NCBI RefSeq assembly: GCF_001639285.1
Contig: NZ_LWMW01000136.1
Span: forward strand, 1-64,000
Length of the DNA stretch: 64,000 nucleotides
Origin: Methanobrevibacter cuticularis
GTDB lineage: Archaea > Methanobacteriota > Methanobacteria > Methanobacteriales > Methanobacteriaceae
Reading direction: 5' to 3'
This document shows positions 9,346-19,950 of this stretch, piece after piece (position 1 is the stretch's first letter; each line of letters begins with the position of its first letter). Under the pieces are notes generated by a model, which worked only from the letters and a program-made list of their open reading frames with translations, ran no database searches and was not told the origin of the DNA. Position numbers and translations under genes: made by a program.

Positions 9346-10086
9346 ATGTCCTTTGAAGATAAAAAAATGTTAATTATGCCTGCTGTAGATATAAAAAACG
9401 GAAAATGTGTTCAATTGGTTCAAGGGAAACCAGGAACAGAACAAGTAATAATAGAGAATCCTGAAAATGTAGCTAAATCATGGGAAGATAAAGGTGCTGA
9501 AATAATCCATGTTATTGATTTAGATGGTGCTATAGAAAGTAAAGATAATCTTGAAACTATTAAGAAAATATTAAATGAAGTTTCAGTTCCTATTCAATTA
9601 GGAGGAGGAATAAGAAGTCCAGAATATGCAAAACAACTACTGAATCTAGATATAGACAGGTTGATTATAGGAACTATGGCTATTAAAAACCCTGAAATAA
9701 TAGCTGAACTATCCAAAGAATTTGGAAAAGATCGAATTATGATTGCACTTGATAGTAAAGATTCAAAAGTAGTTATAAAGGGTTGGAAAGAAAAAACCGA
9801 CAAAAAAGCTACTGAAATAAGTAAAAAATTTCAAGAAAAGGGTGCAGGAAGCATTCTCTTTACGAATGTGGATGTTGAAGGACTATTAGAAGGGTTTGAT
9901 CTTCAACCTGCCATAGATCTCGTTAAATCTGTAGATATTCCTATCGTATATTCTGGAGGAATAACCACATTAAATGATATTAAGAAATTGTCCACAACAG
10001 GAGTTAAAGGGGTAGTAATTGGTTCAGCATTATATAAAGATAGAATTGATATTAAAGAAGCATTAAAATATCAAACAATAAAATAA
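9346..10086 (+). CDS. hisA: ProFAR isomerase (phosphoribosylformimino-AICAR ribotide isomerase)
   Basis: 246 residues, a TIM barrel of normal length. [17 protein letters not shown] carries the first catalytic Asp; [24 protein letters not shown] and GVVIGSALY are phosphate-binding loops of HisA. It converts ProFAR to PRFAR in histidine synthesis. The chosen start (ATG 9346) has GGTG five bases upstream; the internal Met at residue 8 is an alternative but lacks its own ribosome site. No other his genes are in the window. The 36-bp repeat behind the gene begins inside its last codons. Confidence 0.95.
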   Translation: MSFEDKKMLIMPAVDIKNGKCVQLVQGKPGTEQVIIENPENVAKSWEDKGAEIIHVIDLDGAIESKDNLETIKKILNEVSVPIQLGGGIRSPEYAKQLLNLDIDRLIIGTMAIKNPEIIAELSKEFGKDRIMIALDSKDSKVVIKGWKEKTDKKATEISKKFQEKGAGSILFTNVDVEGLLEGFDLQPAIDLVKSVDIPIVYSGGITTLNDIKKLSTTGVKGVVIGSALYKDRIDIKEALKYQTIK

Positions 10087-10195
10087 AATCAAAGAATAAG
10101 ATAATATCAAACAATAAAATAAAATCAAAGAATAAGATAATATCAAACAATAAAATAAAATCAAAGAATAAGATAAAATCAAACAATAAAATCAA
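10067..10195. repeat. 36-bp tandem repeat that includes the end of hisA
   Basis: The unit CAAACAATAAAATAAAATC plus AAAGAATAAGATAATAT occurs about three and a half times. The first copy contains the final hisA codons for QTIK and the stop, so the array was seeded by duplication of the gene's 3' end. Confidence 0.9.
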
Positions 10196-10229
10196 ACATC
10201 AGAACAAAAATTACAATAATGGTGGAAAA

Positions 10230-10685
10230 ATGAAAGTGGTTATGGCGACTGGAACATTTGATATATTACATCCTGGACATGGATTATATCTAGAGGAATC
10301 TAAAAAATTAGGAGGAAAAGACTGTAAACTAGTTGTCATTGTAGCTAGAGATTCAACGGTTCGTGACAGAAAAAGAATTCCTATAATTGACGAAAATCAA
10401 AGATTAGAGATGATAAAAATGTTAAAACCGGTTGATAAAGCTTATTTGGGTCACAAAACAGATATGTTTAAAATAGTAGAAGAAATAAATCCGGATATCA
10501 TAGCTATTGGTTCTGATCAAAGTTTCAATTTAGAGAATATAAAAAATCAGCTTGAAAAAAGAAACATAGAAGCCGAAGTTATTAGAATTTCAGATTATAG
10601 AAAAGCTAAATTAGATAGCACCTGTAAGATTATTAGAAAGATAAAGCAGACTGATTTCGAAGAAAAAAATTTAAAAGATTGTTAA
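10230..10685 (+). CDS. ribL: Archaeal FAD synthase RibL
   Basis: 151 residues, one nucleotidyltransferase domain of the cytidylyltransferase superfamily. The N-terminal TGTFDILHPGHGLYLEES includes the HxGH nucleotide-binding motif, and IAIGSDQSF near residue 90 is the second signature. Archaeal RibL (type protein MJ1179 of Methanocaldococcus) transfers AMP to FMN to make FAD. A GGTGG site lies just before the ATG. Related glycerol-3-phosphate cytidylyltransferases share the fold, but length and the RDSTVRDRKRIP segment fit RibL. Confidence 0.9.
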   Translation: MKVVMATGTFDILHPGHGLYLEESKKLGGKDCKLVVIVARDSTVRDRKRIPIIDENQRLEMIKMLKPVDKAYLGHKTDMFKIVEEINPDIIAIGSDQSFNLENIKNQLEKRNIEAEVIRISDYRKAKLDSTCKIIRKIKQTDFEEKNLKDC

Positions 10686-11373
10686 CTTAAAAGATTGTGA
10701 CTTCAAAAACTTTCAAAATGTGTTTATTATTAATTTATTAGTATTTTACAGCAACAGAGAAATACTGTAGATTAGTTTCAATAATTCACCTTCCTAAAAT
10801 TGATATTTTATATTATAAAACTTCAAATTTCCTATATCTCCTTTATAAGATATCTTAAATTTTATATATTTCATTTAAAAAATACATTGAGTTTCATAAG
10901 ATTTCGAATTTTTTTGATTTTCATATTATAAATTAAAATTATCATAAGTTTTTAAAAAATAGCTATCTAGTTATAAATACATAGCAATAATTTAATAATA
11001 AACTTTAATAATAGTAAATGTAGTGATTATTTATTATAGTAATAACATAAAATAAGTAAATACTTTATAATTAATAAAATGATATGACATTGAAAATAAA
11101 TTAATACTGCTAACTTAATTATCAAAGTAATATTTAATTATTTTCTTATTGAAATTCTATAATAAATTATTAAGTAATTAATTATTATCAATTAATTATT
11201 AAAACTTATTAAAAACCATTATTTAAATTACAATTAAAAACTTATTAAAAACCATTATTTAAATTACAATTAAAAACTTATTAAAAACCATTATTTAAAT
11301 TACAATTAAAAACTTATTAAAAACCATTATTTAAATTACAATTAAAAACTTATACTGATTTATGGTGTTAAAA
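10686..11373. other. Intergenic region ribL / argC
   Basis: 688 bp of A+T-rich sequence; its right end is the 36-bp repeat listed next. Nothing else was recognised. The argC promoter would have to be within or before the repeat. Confidence 0.5.
11204..11353. repeat. 36-bp tandem repeat, four copies
   Basis: Unit ACTTATTAAAAACCATTATT plus TAAATTACAATTAAAA begins at 11204, 11240, 11276 and 11312, virtually identical, ending about 20 bp before the argC start. Confidence 0.95.
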
Positions 11374-12402
11374 ATGACAGAAATAGCTATTGTGGGCGGA
11401 AGTGGATATACAGGTGGAGAATTAATTAGAATATTAGAAAAACACCCCCATGTAGACATAAAATATATAACATCAAGAAAATATGCAGATGTACCTATAG
11501 AAAAAGTACATCCAAATATTAGGGACTTAAATCTTATATTTCAAGACTTAAATCCAAAGGAATTAGATGTAGATGTTGTATTTACAGCTACACCTCATGG
11601 AGCATCTATGAAAATTGTTCCTGAAATTTTAGAAACTGGAGCCAAAGTCATAGATTTAAGTGGAGATTACAGATTTAAGGATATGGCTACCTATGAAAAA
11701 TGGTATGGTATGGATCATATAGCTCCATTAAAAGCTGTTTATGGACTTCCAGAGATATATAGGGAAGATATCAAAAAAGCTGATTTAGTCGCTAATCCTG
11801 GATGTTTTCCAACTGGAGCTATTTTAGCTACATTGCCCCTATCTAAAGAGAAATTGGTAGATAATGTAATAATTGACTCTAAAACTGGTATTAGTGGGGG
11901 AGGAGTCACTCCTGCAGAGAATTTTCATTTCCCTAATTGTAGTGATAATGTCATACCATACAATTTAACAAGTCATAGGCATATGCCTGAAATTCAGCAA
12001 GAATTAGGATTATATTCCAAGATTAAAGTCTCTTTCACTCCTCATTTAGTTCCTGTGATCCGAGGAATATTAACTACAAGTCATAGTTTCTTAAATATTT
12101 ATGACAGTAGTGATATTGAATCTAAGAAGGAATATCTATTAAATCTTTACAAAAAACAATATAAAAATGAACCATTTGTTAAGGTACTTGAAAATGGGGA
12201 GATTCCAACCTTAAATGCTGTTCGAGGTTCTAACTTCGGCCATATTGGTGGTTTTGAAATTGATGAAAATGGAAGACTTGTAATAATATCAGCTATTGAT
12301 AACCTTGTTAAAGGAGCTTCAGGTCAAGCTATTCATAACATGAATTTGATTTGTGGTTTTAAAGAAAATGAAGCCTTAGAGAGCTATGGAATGAGGCCAT
12401 AA
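11374..12402 (+). CDS. argC: N-acetyl-gamma-glutamyl-phosphate reductase
   Basis: 342 residues. [16 protein letters not shown] is the NADP-binding loop, [12 protein letters not shown] carries the catalytic Cys, and [12 protein letters not shown] is a conserved substrate region of type-1 ArgC. The enzyme reduces N-acetylglutamyl phosphate to the semialdehyde in arginine synthesis. I choose ATG 11374 because GGTG lies at 11364-11367; an upstream in-frame ATG at 11362 would overlap that ribosome site. The gene stands alone, without other arg genes beside it. Confidence 0.95.
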   Translation: MTEIAIVGGSGYTGGELIRILEKHPHVDIKYITSRKYADVPIEKVHPNIRDLNLIFQDLNPKELDVDVVFTATPHGASMKIVPEILETGAKVIDLSGDYRFKDMATYEKWYGMDHIAPLKAVYGLPEIYREDIKKADLVANPGCFPTGAILATLPLSKEKLVDNVIIDSKTGISGGGVTPAENFHFPNCSDNVIPYNLTSHRHMPEIQQELGLYSKIKVSFTPHLVPVIRGILTTSHSFLNIYDSSDIESKKEYLLNLYKKQYKNEPFVKVLENGEIPTLNAVRGSNFGHIGGFEIDENGRLVIISAIDNLVKGASGQAIHNMNLICGFKENEALESYGMRP

Positions 12403-12514
12403 ATGCCAAAATGAAGTGATTATAAAATTTGTTTATTATAATAATTAGTAAAATATAATTACTAATATAATTACTAATATAGTTAATAATTAAAATGATT
12501 ACAGTGGGATTCTA

Positions 12515-13009
12515 ATGAAAACAATTATAATTTATTATTCAGAAAGTGGAAACACAGAAATAGTTGCAAAAATACTTTCTAATAATTTAAATACTGAGTT
12601 AATTAAAATAAAAGATTTAAAACCCAGAAAAGGGTTTAGTGGTAGAATATTTTCTTCCATAGATGCTTTTAGAGAAATTAAAACAGAGATTAATCCTCCA
12701 AAGATTGATCTTAGTGATTATGGCCTAATATATTTTGGTACTCCAACATGGGCAGGTAATCCAACTCCGGCAATCATAACAATGATAGATAAGTGTGATT
12801 TGCAAGGAAAAGATATAGTTTTATTTGCTACCATGAAAAGATCTGGAGGAAAATCCACTATTAAAAGAATGCAAGAAAAAGTTGAAGCAAGAGGGGCTAG
12901 AGTAGTTGAATCTTTTACTATAAGAACAAAAGATAAAACTCCTAAAAAATTAGAAGAAGAAAGTGAAAATATAACCAAATTATTAGATTTAAGCTTATTT
13001 AAGCCCTAA
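12515..13009 (+). CDS. Flavodoxin family protein
   Basis: 164 residues. The N-terminal IIIYYSESGNTEIVAKIL is the FMN phosphate-binding loop of flavodoxins, and FGTPTWAGNPTPAI near residue 75 is the second FMN loop. It is a likely low-potential electron carrier; its partners cannot be read from the neighbours. A GTGGGATTCTA segment precedes the ATG. Length and motifs fit flavodoxin_4-type proteins common in methanogens and clostridia. Confidence 0.85.
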   Translation: MKTIIIYYSESGNTEIVAKILSNNLNTELIKIKDLKPRKGFSGRIFSSIDAFREIKTEINPPKIDLSDYGLIYFGTPTWAGNPTPAIITMIDKCDLQGKDIVLFATMKRSGGKSTIKRMQEKVEARGARVVESFTIRTKDKTPKKLEEESENITKLLDLSLFKP

Positions 13010-13428
13010 TTAAAATTCTCTACAAATAATTTATATACTTAATTCTTTAGAAATAAGTTATTCTTTAAAATAATTAAAATAATTGTAATTTCTTTAGAAA
13101 TAAGTTATTCTTTAAAATAATTAAAATAATTGTAATTTCTTTAGAAATAGATTTATATATTTAAAAAATAATTGTAATTTCTTTAGAAATAAGTTATTCT
13201 TTAAAATAATTAAAATAATTGTAATTTCTTTAGAAATAAGTTATCATTTGATTGTTTAAATTGGATTGATTAAAAGTAATTTTGTATTTAATTATTTGAA
13301 AATAGATCATTCTTTAATTTATTATATGATGAATTATTATTTAGTAATTAGTTAAAAATAATATATTATTAAATTTAAAAATTAGCCAAAAATATGAAAA
13401 ATAGAAATATGAAAAATACGGTGTTTTA
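13010..13428. repeat. Intergenic region filled by irregular tandem repeats
   Basis: From about 13037 to 13245 a segment built on TTTCTTTAGAAATAAGTTAT and TCTTTAAAATAATTAAAATA recurs four times with one rearranged copy. The remainder to 13428 is A+T-rich and contains the secF promoter region, not resolved. Confidence 0.85.
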
Positions 13429-14265
13429 ATGTTAGAAAAATTTATGGAATCTTATAAGCTATTAATTATAATTCCAATGATAGTTGTGATTTTATCAGTT
13501 GGATTGATAGCTTTCAATGGATTAAATGAAGGGATAGAATTGAAAGGAGGTTCAATAGCTACAATAAAATTGAATGAACCTATTCCTTCTCCTGTTTTAG
13601 AAAATCAATTGAAAACTGCTTTAAATGTAGATGAAGTTGATATTTTAAATAATAATGGTAATGATGTAACCCTAGAAATAGGTACTGAAGTGAATCCAGC
13701 CTCATTTGCTTCGGCATTAAGTGGAAAAGGACAAGTGATTAGTTATAACTCAATTGGACCTGTTTTAAGCGATGAAGCACTGGGCCAAGTTTATTGGGCC
13801 ATGTTATTTGCTTTTATATTTATGTCAATAACTGTTTTCATAATATTTAGAGAGATTGTTCCTTCAATCGCTATAATATTAGCTGCTGCTTCTGATATAA
13901 TAATAGCTATTGGTGGAATGTCTTTATTCAACATCCCATTATCTATAGCTTCAGTTGGTGCAATTCTTATGTTAATTGGTTATAGTGTAGATACCGATAT
14001 CCTTCTCACAACAAGAGTATTGCGAAGAAGAGAAGGAAAGGTAGTGGATCGTGCAAAGGAAGCTATGAAAACTGGACTGACCATGTCTATTACAGCTATT
14101 GCATCAATGGTAGTTTTATACGCAGTGACTGTGATTTTTATTCCCCAAGCCTCTACTTTAAGTAATATAGCTGCTGTTTTAATTTTTGGTTTATTGGCTG
14201 ATATTTTAACAACATGGTTTATGAATCTTGGAATGATTAGATGGTATATGGAGTGGAGAACATGA
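13429..14265 (+). CDS. secF: Protein-export membrane protein SecF
   Basis: 278 residues. One N-terminal membrane helix (residues about 10-30), the SecD/F signature GIELKGGS, an external P1-like domain, then five further helices with the conserved [18 protein letters not shown] segment. With SecD it assists late steps of Sec-dependent export using the ion gradient. Archaeal gene order secF-secD is kept: the SecF stop overlaps the SecD start (ATGA at 14262-14265), so translation is probably coupled. Confidence 0.95.
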   Translation: MLEKFMESYKLLIIIPMIVVILSVGLIAFNGLNEGIELKGGSIATIKLNEPIPSPVLENQLKTALNVDEVDILNNNGNDVTLEIGTEVNPASFASALSGKGQVISYNSIGPVLSDEALGQVYWAMLFAFIFMSITVFIIFREIVPSIAIILAAASDIIIAIGGMSLFNIPLSIASVGAILMLIGYSVDTDILLTTRVLRRREGKVVDRAKEAMKTGLTMSITAIASMVVLYAVTVIFIPQASTLSNIAAVLIFGLLADILTTWFMNLGMIRWYMEWRT

Positions 14266-15494
14266 GAAAAAGAGATTTATCCCAATTTTTCAAAGATAAA
14301 AGAGTTATATTATTAATAATATTAATTCTAGCTAGTGTAATTAGTATCTCCACAATTGGTATTCAAGAAGGTCTTGATTTAAAAGGAGGATCATTGTTAC
14401 AGCTGCAACTTGAAAAGCCTGTTGATCAAGATACGATGAACGTTGTGACAACTGTTTTAGATAAACGTTTGAACATTTATGGAGTTAAAGATGTAAAGGT
14501 CAGAGCAAGTGGAGATCAAATTGTAATAGTTGAAATGGCAGGAGTTACGCCTGAAGAAATCGAGAGACTTATTGGATCTCCTGGAAAATTTGAAGCAAGA
14601 ATAGGTAATGAAAGTGCAGAACCTGCATTAACGGGCTCTGATATAACAAATGTTGATATGTATGAGATAACAGGTACTTCCTGGACAGTCCCATTTAAAG
14701 TTTCACCAAGTGGAGCTCAACATTTTGCAGAAGCAGCTGAAGGGAAAGGTGGAGAAAAAGTTTACATGTACTTAGATGGGAAACTTATTGATGAAAATCC
14801 TCCAACACTCTCACCAGAGTTAGCTAACGGTAAAGGAGCCACTGAATTAACCGTTACAGGTGGAGCAAATACTGTAGAAGAAGCAGAAGCTCAAGCTATG
14901 GCAGTTTACACTGTTTTAAAAACAGGTACTTTACCTGTAAAACTTACAGTTATAGGTTCAAACACTATCTCCGCAGAATTAGGAGAACAATTCTTGAATG
15001 GAGCAATAATAGCAGGATTATTAGCAATTCTAGTTATTTCTCTCATCATATTCATTAGATATAGAAGACCTATTTTAGTTATACCTATCATAATAACAAG
15101 CGTTTCTGAAGTATTGATTGTTATGGGAATTGCTTCTATTATCCATTGGAACATAGATCTTTCAGCCATTGCAGGGCTTATTGCAGCAGTCGGTACAGGT
15201 GTAGATGATCAAATCATTATTACTGATGAAGTTCTAGGAAAAAATACAGATAACACCAAAAGAAGGAAAACTAGAACTAGAATGAGTGTAAAAAATGCAT
15301 TATTTATAATATTTGCTTCTGCAGGTACATTAATTGCTGCAATGTTACCTCTTGCTTATGTAGGATTTGCAAGAGGAAGTAGTGGTATTGGAACTATATC
15401 AGGTTTTGCATTTACCACAATAATTGGAGTTTTAGTAGGAATCTTCATTACCAGACCTGCATTTGCTAAATTTTTAGAAATATTTATAAAGTAA
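14262..15494 (+). CDS. secD: Protein-export membrane protein SecD
   Basis: 410 residues. First helix at about 15-35, then [14 protein letters not shown] (SecD signature), an extracellular P1 domain (about 60-230) and a five-helix C-terminal half with [15 protein letters not shown]. Partner of SecF in protein export. I take ATG 14262 as start: it overlaps the SecF stop as ATGA and has GGAGTGG ten bases upstream, whereas the in-frame ATG at 14241 lies before that ribosome site. Confidence 0.95.
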   Translation: MRKRDLSQFFKDKRVILLIILILASVISISTIGIQEGLDLKGGSLLQLQLEKPVDQDTMNVVTTVLDKRLNIYGVKDVKVRASGDQIVIVEMAGVTPEEIERLIGSPGKFEARIGNESAEPALTGSDITNVDMYEITGTSWTVPFKVSPSGAQHFAEAAEGKGGEKVYMYLDGKLIDENPPTLSPELANGKGATELTVTGGANTVEEAEAQAMAVYTVLKTGTLPVKLTVIGSNTISAELGEQFLNGAIIAGLLAILVISLIIFIRYRRPILVIPIIITSVSEVLIVMGIASIIHWNIDLSAIAGLIAAVGTGVDDQIIITDEVLGKNTDNTKRRKTRTRMSVKNALFIIFASAGTLIAAMLPLAYVGFARGSSGIGTISGFAFTTIIGVLVGIFITRPAFAKFLEIFIK

Positions 15495-16277
15495 ATTCTT
15501 ATGAATATTTCAATTTATTTTATTAAAAATCATTAAATCTTATCAAATTTTCTTTATTTTTATTTTCTATTTCTCAATATTAAAACCCACCCAAAACAAC
15601 AATTTATTACATAATTTATAGTCTAAAAATTAGTTTAAAATTCTTAAATAAAATGAAAAAAGATGATAATCCTTCAATTTCAACTATTGAAAAATTAATA
15701 ACCATATCTACAATCTTCAAAAGATAAACCAAGTTTTTTTTAATTAAAAAAAAATATTAAAGTGGCGAAAATATTGAGTGGGAAATAATTCCAAAATTAA
15801 AATTTTAAAAATCAGTAAAATCACGTTATTATTATTTTAAAGCATGAAAAAATATTATTATTTTAAAAAAATTAATTATATAAATTTAAATCATGACTTA
15901 AATCTTATAATAATATCAATATTCAAATAAATGAATTATAACATAGAAAAAATTTAATTTAATTAATTGATTTTAATATCAATCTTAAGGTCTATTAGAA
16001 TTTTATCTAAAATTTAACTACTTAAATATATTTAATTCTAATAAATTAAGAAATAATATATGTTTATATTAGATTTAAACTCATAATATTAAGAATAAAA
16101 TTTTATAAAAAATAATTATTTCCCACCCACTTATAAAATAAAAAAAATTTTAAATAAAAAATAATAGAAACCTTATCAATTCCATAAAATAAAAAATTTT
16201 AAATAAAAAATAATAGAAATCTTATCAATTCGATAAAATAAAAAATTTTAAATAAAAAATAATATATAATTTAAATT
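15495..16277. other. Intergenic region secD / pyrI
   Basis: 783 bp. It holds a candidate inverted-repeat element (15776-16130) and a repeat of about 58 bp built on AAAATTTTAAATAAAAAATA (16136-16262). No open frame of note. Confidence 0.6.
15776..16130. mobile_element. Candidate non-coding element with inverted ends
   Basis: The left end GAGTGGGAAATAATT (15776-15790) matches the reverse complement of the right end AATAATTATTTCCCACCCAC (16111-16130). The same end motif (GGAAATAATT) bounds the element at 39961-40102. Interior sequences are not clearly alike, so membership of one MITE family is tentative. Confidence 0.35.
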
Positions 16278-16739
16278 ATGAAAAAACCTGAAATGAAAGT
16301 TGAAGCAATCAAAAATGGAACAGTTATTGATCACATAGCAGCTAATAAATCACTTCATGTTTTAAAGATTTTAAACCTACCAAATGGAGATACTAACGTT
16401 ACAATAGCTATGAATGTCTCATCACATGCTGCTAAGAGAAAAGATATTGTAAAAATAGAAAATAGAGAACTTGATTCAAGTGAACTTGATCAAATTTCTT
16501 TGATTGCACCTGATGCCACAATAAATATAATAAGAGATTATGATGTGGTAGCTAAGGATAAAGTCCATTTTATGAAAGAATTAAATTCGATTATTAAATG
16601 TAGTAATCCTAAATGCATTACAAACACGAAAGAACCGATAAACTCCAAGTTTTATCTCTTAAAAACTTCTCCAATACTTCTAAGATGTCACTACTGTGAA
16701 AGATTAATTGGTGCTGAAGAACTAGATAAGCAATTTTAA
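16278..16739 (+). CDS. pyrI: Aspartate carbamoyltransferase regulatory subunit
   Basis: 153 residues, the family's normal length. The N-terminal allosteric domain (to about residue 100) contains [13 protein letters not shown], and the C-terminal zinc domain has four Cys in the pattern C-x4-C...C-x2-C (KCSNPKC and RCHYC). It binds the catalytic subunit PyrB and conveys nucleotide regulation of pyrimidine synthesis. pyrB is not beside it, unlike the pyrBI operons of enterobacteria. A repeat fills the sequence before the ATG and no strong ribosome site is visible. Confidence 0.95.
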   Translation: MKKPEMKVEAIKNGTVIDHIAANKSLHVLKILNLPNGDTNVTIAMNVSSHAAKRKDIVKIENRELDSSELDQISLIAPDATINIIRDYDVVAKDKVHFMKELNSIIKCSNPKCITNTKEPINSKFYLLKTSPILLRCHYCERLIGAEELDKQF

Positions 16740-16912
16740 AATCAAAAAATTCTCATTATTTTAAACTTTTATAGTCTATTAAGATTAGTTGATTTATTAA
16801 TTCAACCATTATTTATATTAAAATAATTAAAAATAACTATTATTCAATCGACATATGTAATAACAGCTAATAATATTTATCATTCTGAAATATTATATCA
16901 ATTAAACTATTT

Positions 16913-17734
16913 TTAAATATTTTTATTATATTTTAAAAAAGCAATCATCTGTTTATAAGATGAAGTTATACTTCCTTTAGCTATTTTACCATGGGGAGTT
17001 TTGACTTCACATGTGACTGACGGTATCTTCTTTAAGTTTAGAACATCTTCAAGAGCCCCAGGATATGATTTTCCAGCTTGATATTCATTTTTATAAGGAT
17101 GCTTTGTTAATTTTGAAATAGCTATTGCCATCTTAGCACTTTTAAGTGTTGGGTTCTTAGTGCCTAAAATTATATTCTTACCAGGGAGTCCTCCAGGCAT
17201 TGTGCAATGGAAATCCCCTACAGCTTGTATATTTTTAGATTTTGCAAATTTAACAACTTTGTTTGTAATACTTCCTTTTTTATTAGCTATTTTATTTAAG
17301 TTATTACCATTATAAAATCTAATATTTGCTGAAGTTGCCTTTGGTGCAATGAATGGGATAACATATATTGTTCCTTTTATTACCTTCTTTTTATTCAAAT
17401 AATTAATAAGTTTCATGGCCGAAACTTGAGAAGATAGTTCAGATCCATGAACACCTGCAACAATAAGTGTTCTAGGCCCATTTCCATTCCCAAATTTTAC
17501 AATTGGAGTTCCTGTTTTTGCAGCTTTAAGAACTTTGTTTGTGATATTAGATTTAGGGATATTTTTTTTGATTAATGAATTTTTAGTGACATCTGCTCCT
17601 GTACCCCATTTATATGAATAAACAGTGCCTGATGCGTGTGATACAGATGCAAATGATGTTTGAATAGCTATTAAAAGGATAGCTATCAAAATCAGTACAG
17701 TTACAATTTTTTTAAAATTAATCTTGAAAATAAT
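16913..17734 (-). CDS. Secreted M14-like zinc metallohydrolase (succinylglutamate desuccinylase/aspartoacylase-like)
   Basis: About 274 residues from the start proposed here. The body has GVHGSELSSQ (H and E zinc ligands of the M14 fold) near residue 95 and GDFHCTMPGG (third His) near 174. In Methanobacteriales such exported M14-like proteins are often annotated as succinylglutamate desuccinylase, but the signal peptide argues for an extracytoplasmic substrate, perhaps a cell-wall peptide; that is inference. No ATG precedes the domain. An AAGGAGG site at 17743-17750 is followed eight bases later by ATT at 17734, giving a good signal peptide (IIFKINFKKIVTV... then SHA). The TTG at 17689 would remove the charged n-region. 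Confidence 0.75.
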   Translation of the reverse strand: MIFKINFKKIVTVLILIAILLIAIQTSFASVSHASGTVYSYKWGTGADVTKNSLIKKNIPKSNITNKVLKAAKTGTPIVKFGNGNGPRTLIVAGVHGSELSSQVSAMKLINYLNKKKVIKGTIYVIPFIAPKATSANIRFYNGNNLNKIANKKGSITNKVVKFAKSKNIQAVGDFHCTMPGGLPGKNIILGTKNPTLKSAKMAIAISKLTKHPYKNEYQAGKSYPGALEDVLNLKKIPSVTCEVKTPHGKIAKGSITSSYKQMIAFLKYNKNI

Positions 17735-18109
17735 TAGTAATGCCTCCTTTTATTATAATATTTAAAAACTTACTAATATTTATGAATTAAAAAGTATTTA
17801 TTATTTTGCTAAAAGCATTGAAAACTATATTGAAAATAACTATCTAAAAATAAAATAATTAAAATAAATAAAAAAATAATTTAAATCAAAAATCAATATA
17901 AAAATAAAATAATTAAAATAAATAAAAAAATAATTTAAATCAAAAATCAATATAAAAATAAAATAATTAAAATAAAAAAAAATAATTTAAATCAATATAA
18001 ATAAAAAATAAAATAATTTAAATCAAAAATTAATATAAAAAATAAAATAATTTAAATCAAAAATCAATATAAAAAAATAAAATAATTAAATAATAAAATT
18101 TCTAATTAT
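17735..18109. repeat. Intergenic tandem repeat of about 60 bp
   Basis: From about 17838 to 18090 a unit containing AAAATAATTTAAATCAAAAA and TCAATATAAAAATAAAATAA recurs four to five times with shortened copies. The upstream part holds the AAGGAGG ribosome site of the metallohydrolase gene. Confidence 0.85.
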
Positions 18110-19327
18110 TCAATTTTCTAATTCAGAAAGTAAATGTTTAGAAAGTCTTAAAGAAAGAGCTAAAATTACCAAAAGAGGAGGTGCTCCTGGAGCTTTCGGT
18201 ATCACACTTGCATCACCAACATAAAGACCTTCGATTTCAGTTTTTAGATTATTATCAACAATTTCCCCAATAGCTGCTGTCCCTCCAGGATGAGCTCCTC
18301 TAAGGTTGGTTGAAACAATTGTCTTTGGATCCACTCCTGATTCAACTAAAATAGCTCCAGCTGCTGCTGATCCTTCAGCTATTAAACTAACATCTTTTAT
18401 TGAGTTCTGTTTTATTACTTTTCCGTCTTTTACTTGACCAAATGTATCATCAGGTATTTTAACCATTATACTTAAAATATCTCCATCTTCTGCCCCATAT
18501 TTTCTAAGTTTTTTAGCTACAAACTGAGAAAAATGAGGTGCGAGGACATAATTTTCTCCAACTACCAATCCTGTCATTAAAACATCTTTATTGAAACCTA
18601 TATTCTTTAATACTCCACCTACAGTGACAAAAGGATCCAAGAACAATTTTTCCCCAGCAGGTAATCCAATTTTTTGAAGTAAAATAGCTGAATTAATAGC
18701 TCCAGCAGATAATACAACCAAATCAGAGCCTATAAATTTAGTCTCATCACTATTTTCTGATTTAACATAAACTCCCTTAATTTTATTGTCTTCCACAGAT
18801 AGATCTACAACTTCAGTGCTGTCCAATAGCTCAGCTCCATTTTCAACAGCTATTTTGACAAAGTCAGCAGAACTCCATTTTGCATTCAATGGACAACCAT
18901 AAGCACAGCTTCCACAAGGAACACAATCTTCATTTCTAATAAATTTTGGCATTTTAATAGGATTTAAATTGAGTTTTTCTGCTGCATCCATAAATTTTTG
19001 ACTTCCTTTACCAAAATGATCATCATCCAACTCATGAATTGAGAGTAATTCTTCCACTTCATCAAGTTCCTTTGAAATTGGAATTCCTAGTGATTCAAAT
19101 TCATCTTCCAGCAGCCTAACACCATTTCCAGCAGCCACAATAGTGGAACCTCCAACACAAGTAGTCTTTAATAGATCTACTCCCTCATCTGACTCATCAT
19201 AATAATCAAAAGCATCTTTCGAATCTATTAGTGGACCTTTTTCAATCAATGTAACAGGAATATTAGCTAAAGCTAGTTTCATAGCTATTATAGCGCCACC
19301 TGCACCTGAACCAACAATAATTACCAT
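18110..19327 (-). CDS. GMC-type FAD-dependent oxidoreductase
   Basis: 405 residues. The N-terminal VIIVGSGAGGAIIAMKLA is a Rossmann FAD loop. Around residue 123 lies CVPCGSCAYGCPLNAKWSS, a Cys-rich segment seen in archaeal and actinobacterial GMC-like enzymes. The C-terminal part has AHPGGTAAIGE and GLYVGDASVIP, the GMC C-terminal signature. It oxidises an unknown alcohol or reduces a double bond; the substrate cannot be told. GGAGATG precedes the ATG at 19327. No metabolic partner lies beside it. Confidence 0.8.
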   Translation of the reverse strand: MVIIVGSGAGGAIIAMKLALANIPVTLIEKGPLIDSKDAFDYYDESDEGVDLLKTTCVGGSTIVAAGNGVRLLEDEFESLGIPISKELDEVEELLSIHELDDDHFGKGSQKFMDAAEKLNLNPIKMPKFIRNEDCVPCGSCAYGCPLNAKWSSADFVKIAVENGAELLDSTEVVDLSVEDNKIKGVYVKSENSDETKFIGSDLVVLSAGAINSAILLQKIGLPAGEKLFLDPFVTVGGVLKNIGFNKDVLMTGLVVGENYVLAPHFSQFVAKKLRKYGAEDGDILSIMVKIPDDTFGQVKDGKVIKQNSIKDVSLIAEGSAAAGAILVESGVDPKTIVSTNLRGAHPGGTAAIGEIVDNNLKTEIEGLYVGDASVIPKAPGAPPLLVILALSLRLSKHLLSELEN

Positions 19328-19705
19328 TTTTACATCTCCAACTATGAATAAATGAATAAAAATATAAAGTAATGAATGATATAACTATTGTTATATAATC
19401 CCCTATTTAAATATATCGACTATCAATTAATAAATATTTATAATTATTAATTTATATTAGATAATTATTAATTTAATATAAAATTATAATTTAAAAAAAA
19501 TGATTATAGTTTTAATTATTATAAGTTATTATAAATTATTTGAGTTATTATGAGTTATTGATTTAAAAATCTAATTAATTAATAATTTCTAAAAGCTACT
19601 AAAAATGAAAAATACGGTAAAAACTGAAAAAATAGAAAAATGAAAGCAAAGATTAAAATATTCTCTTCAAAAATAAAAATTAATGAATAAAGTTAGTTAT
19701 TCAAA
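19328..19705. other. Intergenic region, no gene seen
   Basis: 378 bp of A+T-rich DNA between the start of the oxidoreductase gene and the stop of the small Cys-rich peptide gene. No repeat array or coding signal was recognised. Confidence 0.4.
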
Positions 19706-19798
19706 TTATTCTGCATCCATCATTTCACCAGAAGTGATTTCGATTTGGCATCCTTTAGGACCACAACAAAAATGTTGTAAATCAAGAGTAATTTGCAT
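19706..19798 (-). CDS. Small Cys-rich peptide (30 residues)
   Basis: A 30-codon frame with a near-perfect AGGAGGTGAAAT ribosome site placed correctly before its ATG. The peptide starts MQITLDLQHF, has the Cys cluster CCGPKGC in the middle and ends with an acidic tail (EMMDAE). I do not recognise the family. The strong ribosome site, the three Cys in seven residues and codon use like real genes argue that it is expressed. It could be a metal-binding peptide or a precursor of a modified peptide, but no modification enzyme lies beside it. The nearest gene upstream on the same strand is the secreted zinc-ribbon protein. Confidence 0.7.
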   Translation of the reverse strand: MQITLDLQHFCCGPKGCQIEITSGEMMDAE

Positions 19799-19850
19799 AT
19801 ATTTCACCTCCTACAAAAACATATGTATTAACTATTTAATTAATATAAAT

Positions 19851-19950
19851 AAAAATAAATAAAACTTTTTATTATATCTATTAAAAAATAAATAAAACTT
19901 TTTATTATATCTATTAAAAAATAAATAAAACTTTTTATTATATCTATTAT
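19851..19950. repeat. 33-bp tandem repeat, three copies
   Basis: Unit AATAAATAAAACTTTTTATT plus ATATCTATTAAAA at about 19851, 19885 and 19919. It sits in the 433-bp gap 19799-20231, which otherwise shows nothing. Confidence 0.9.
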
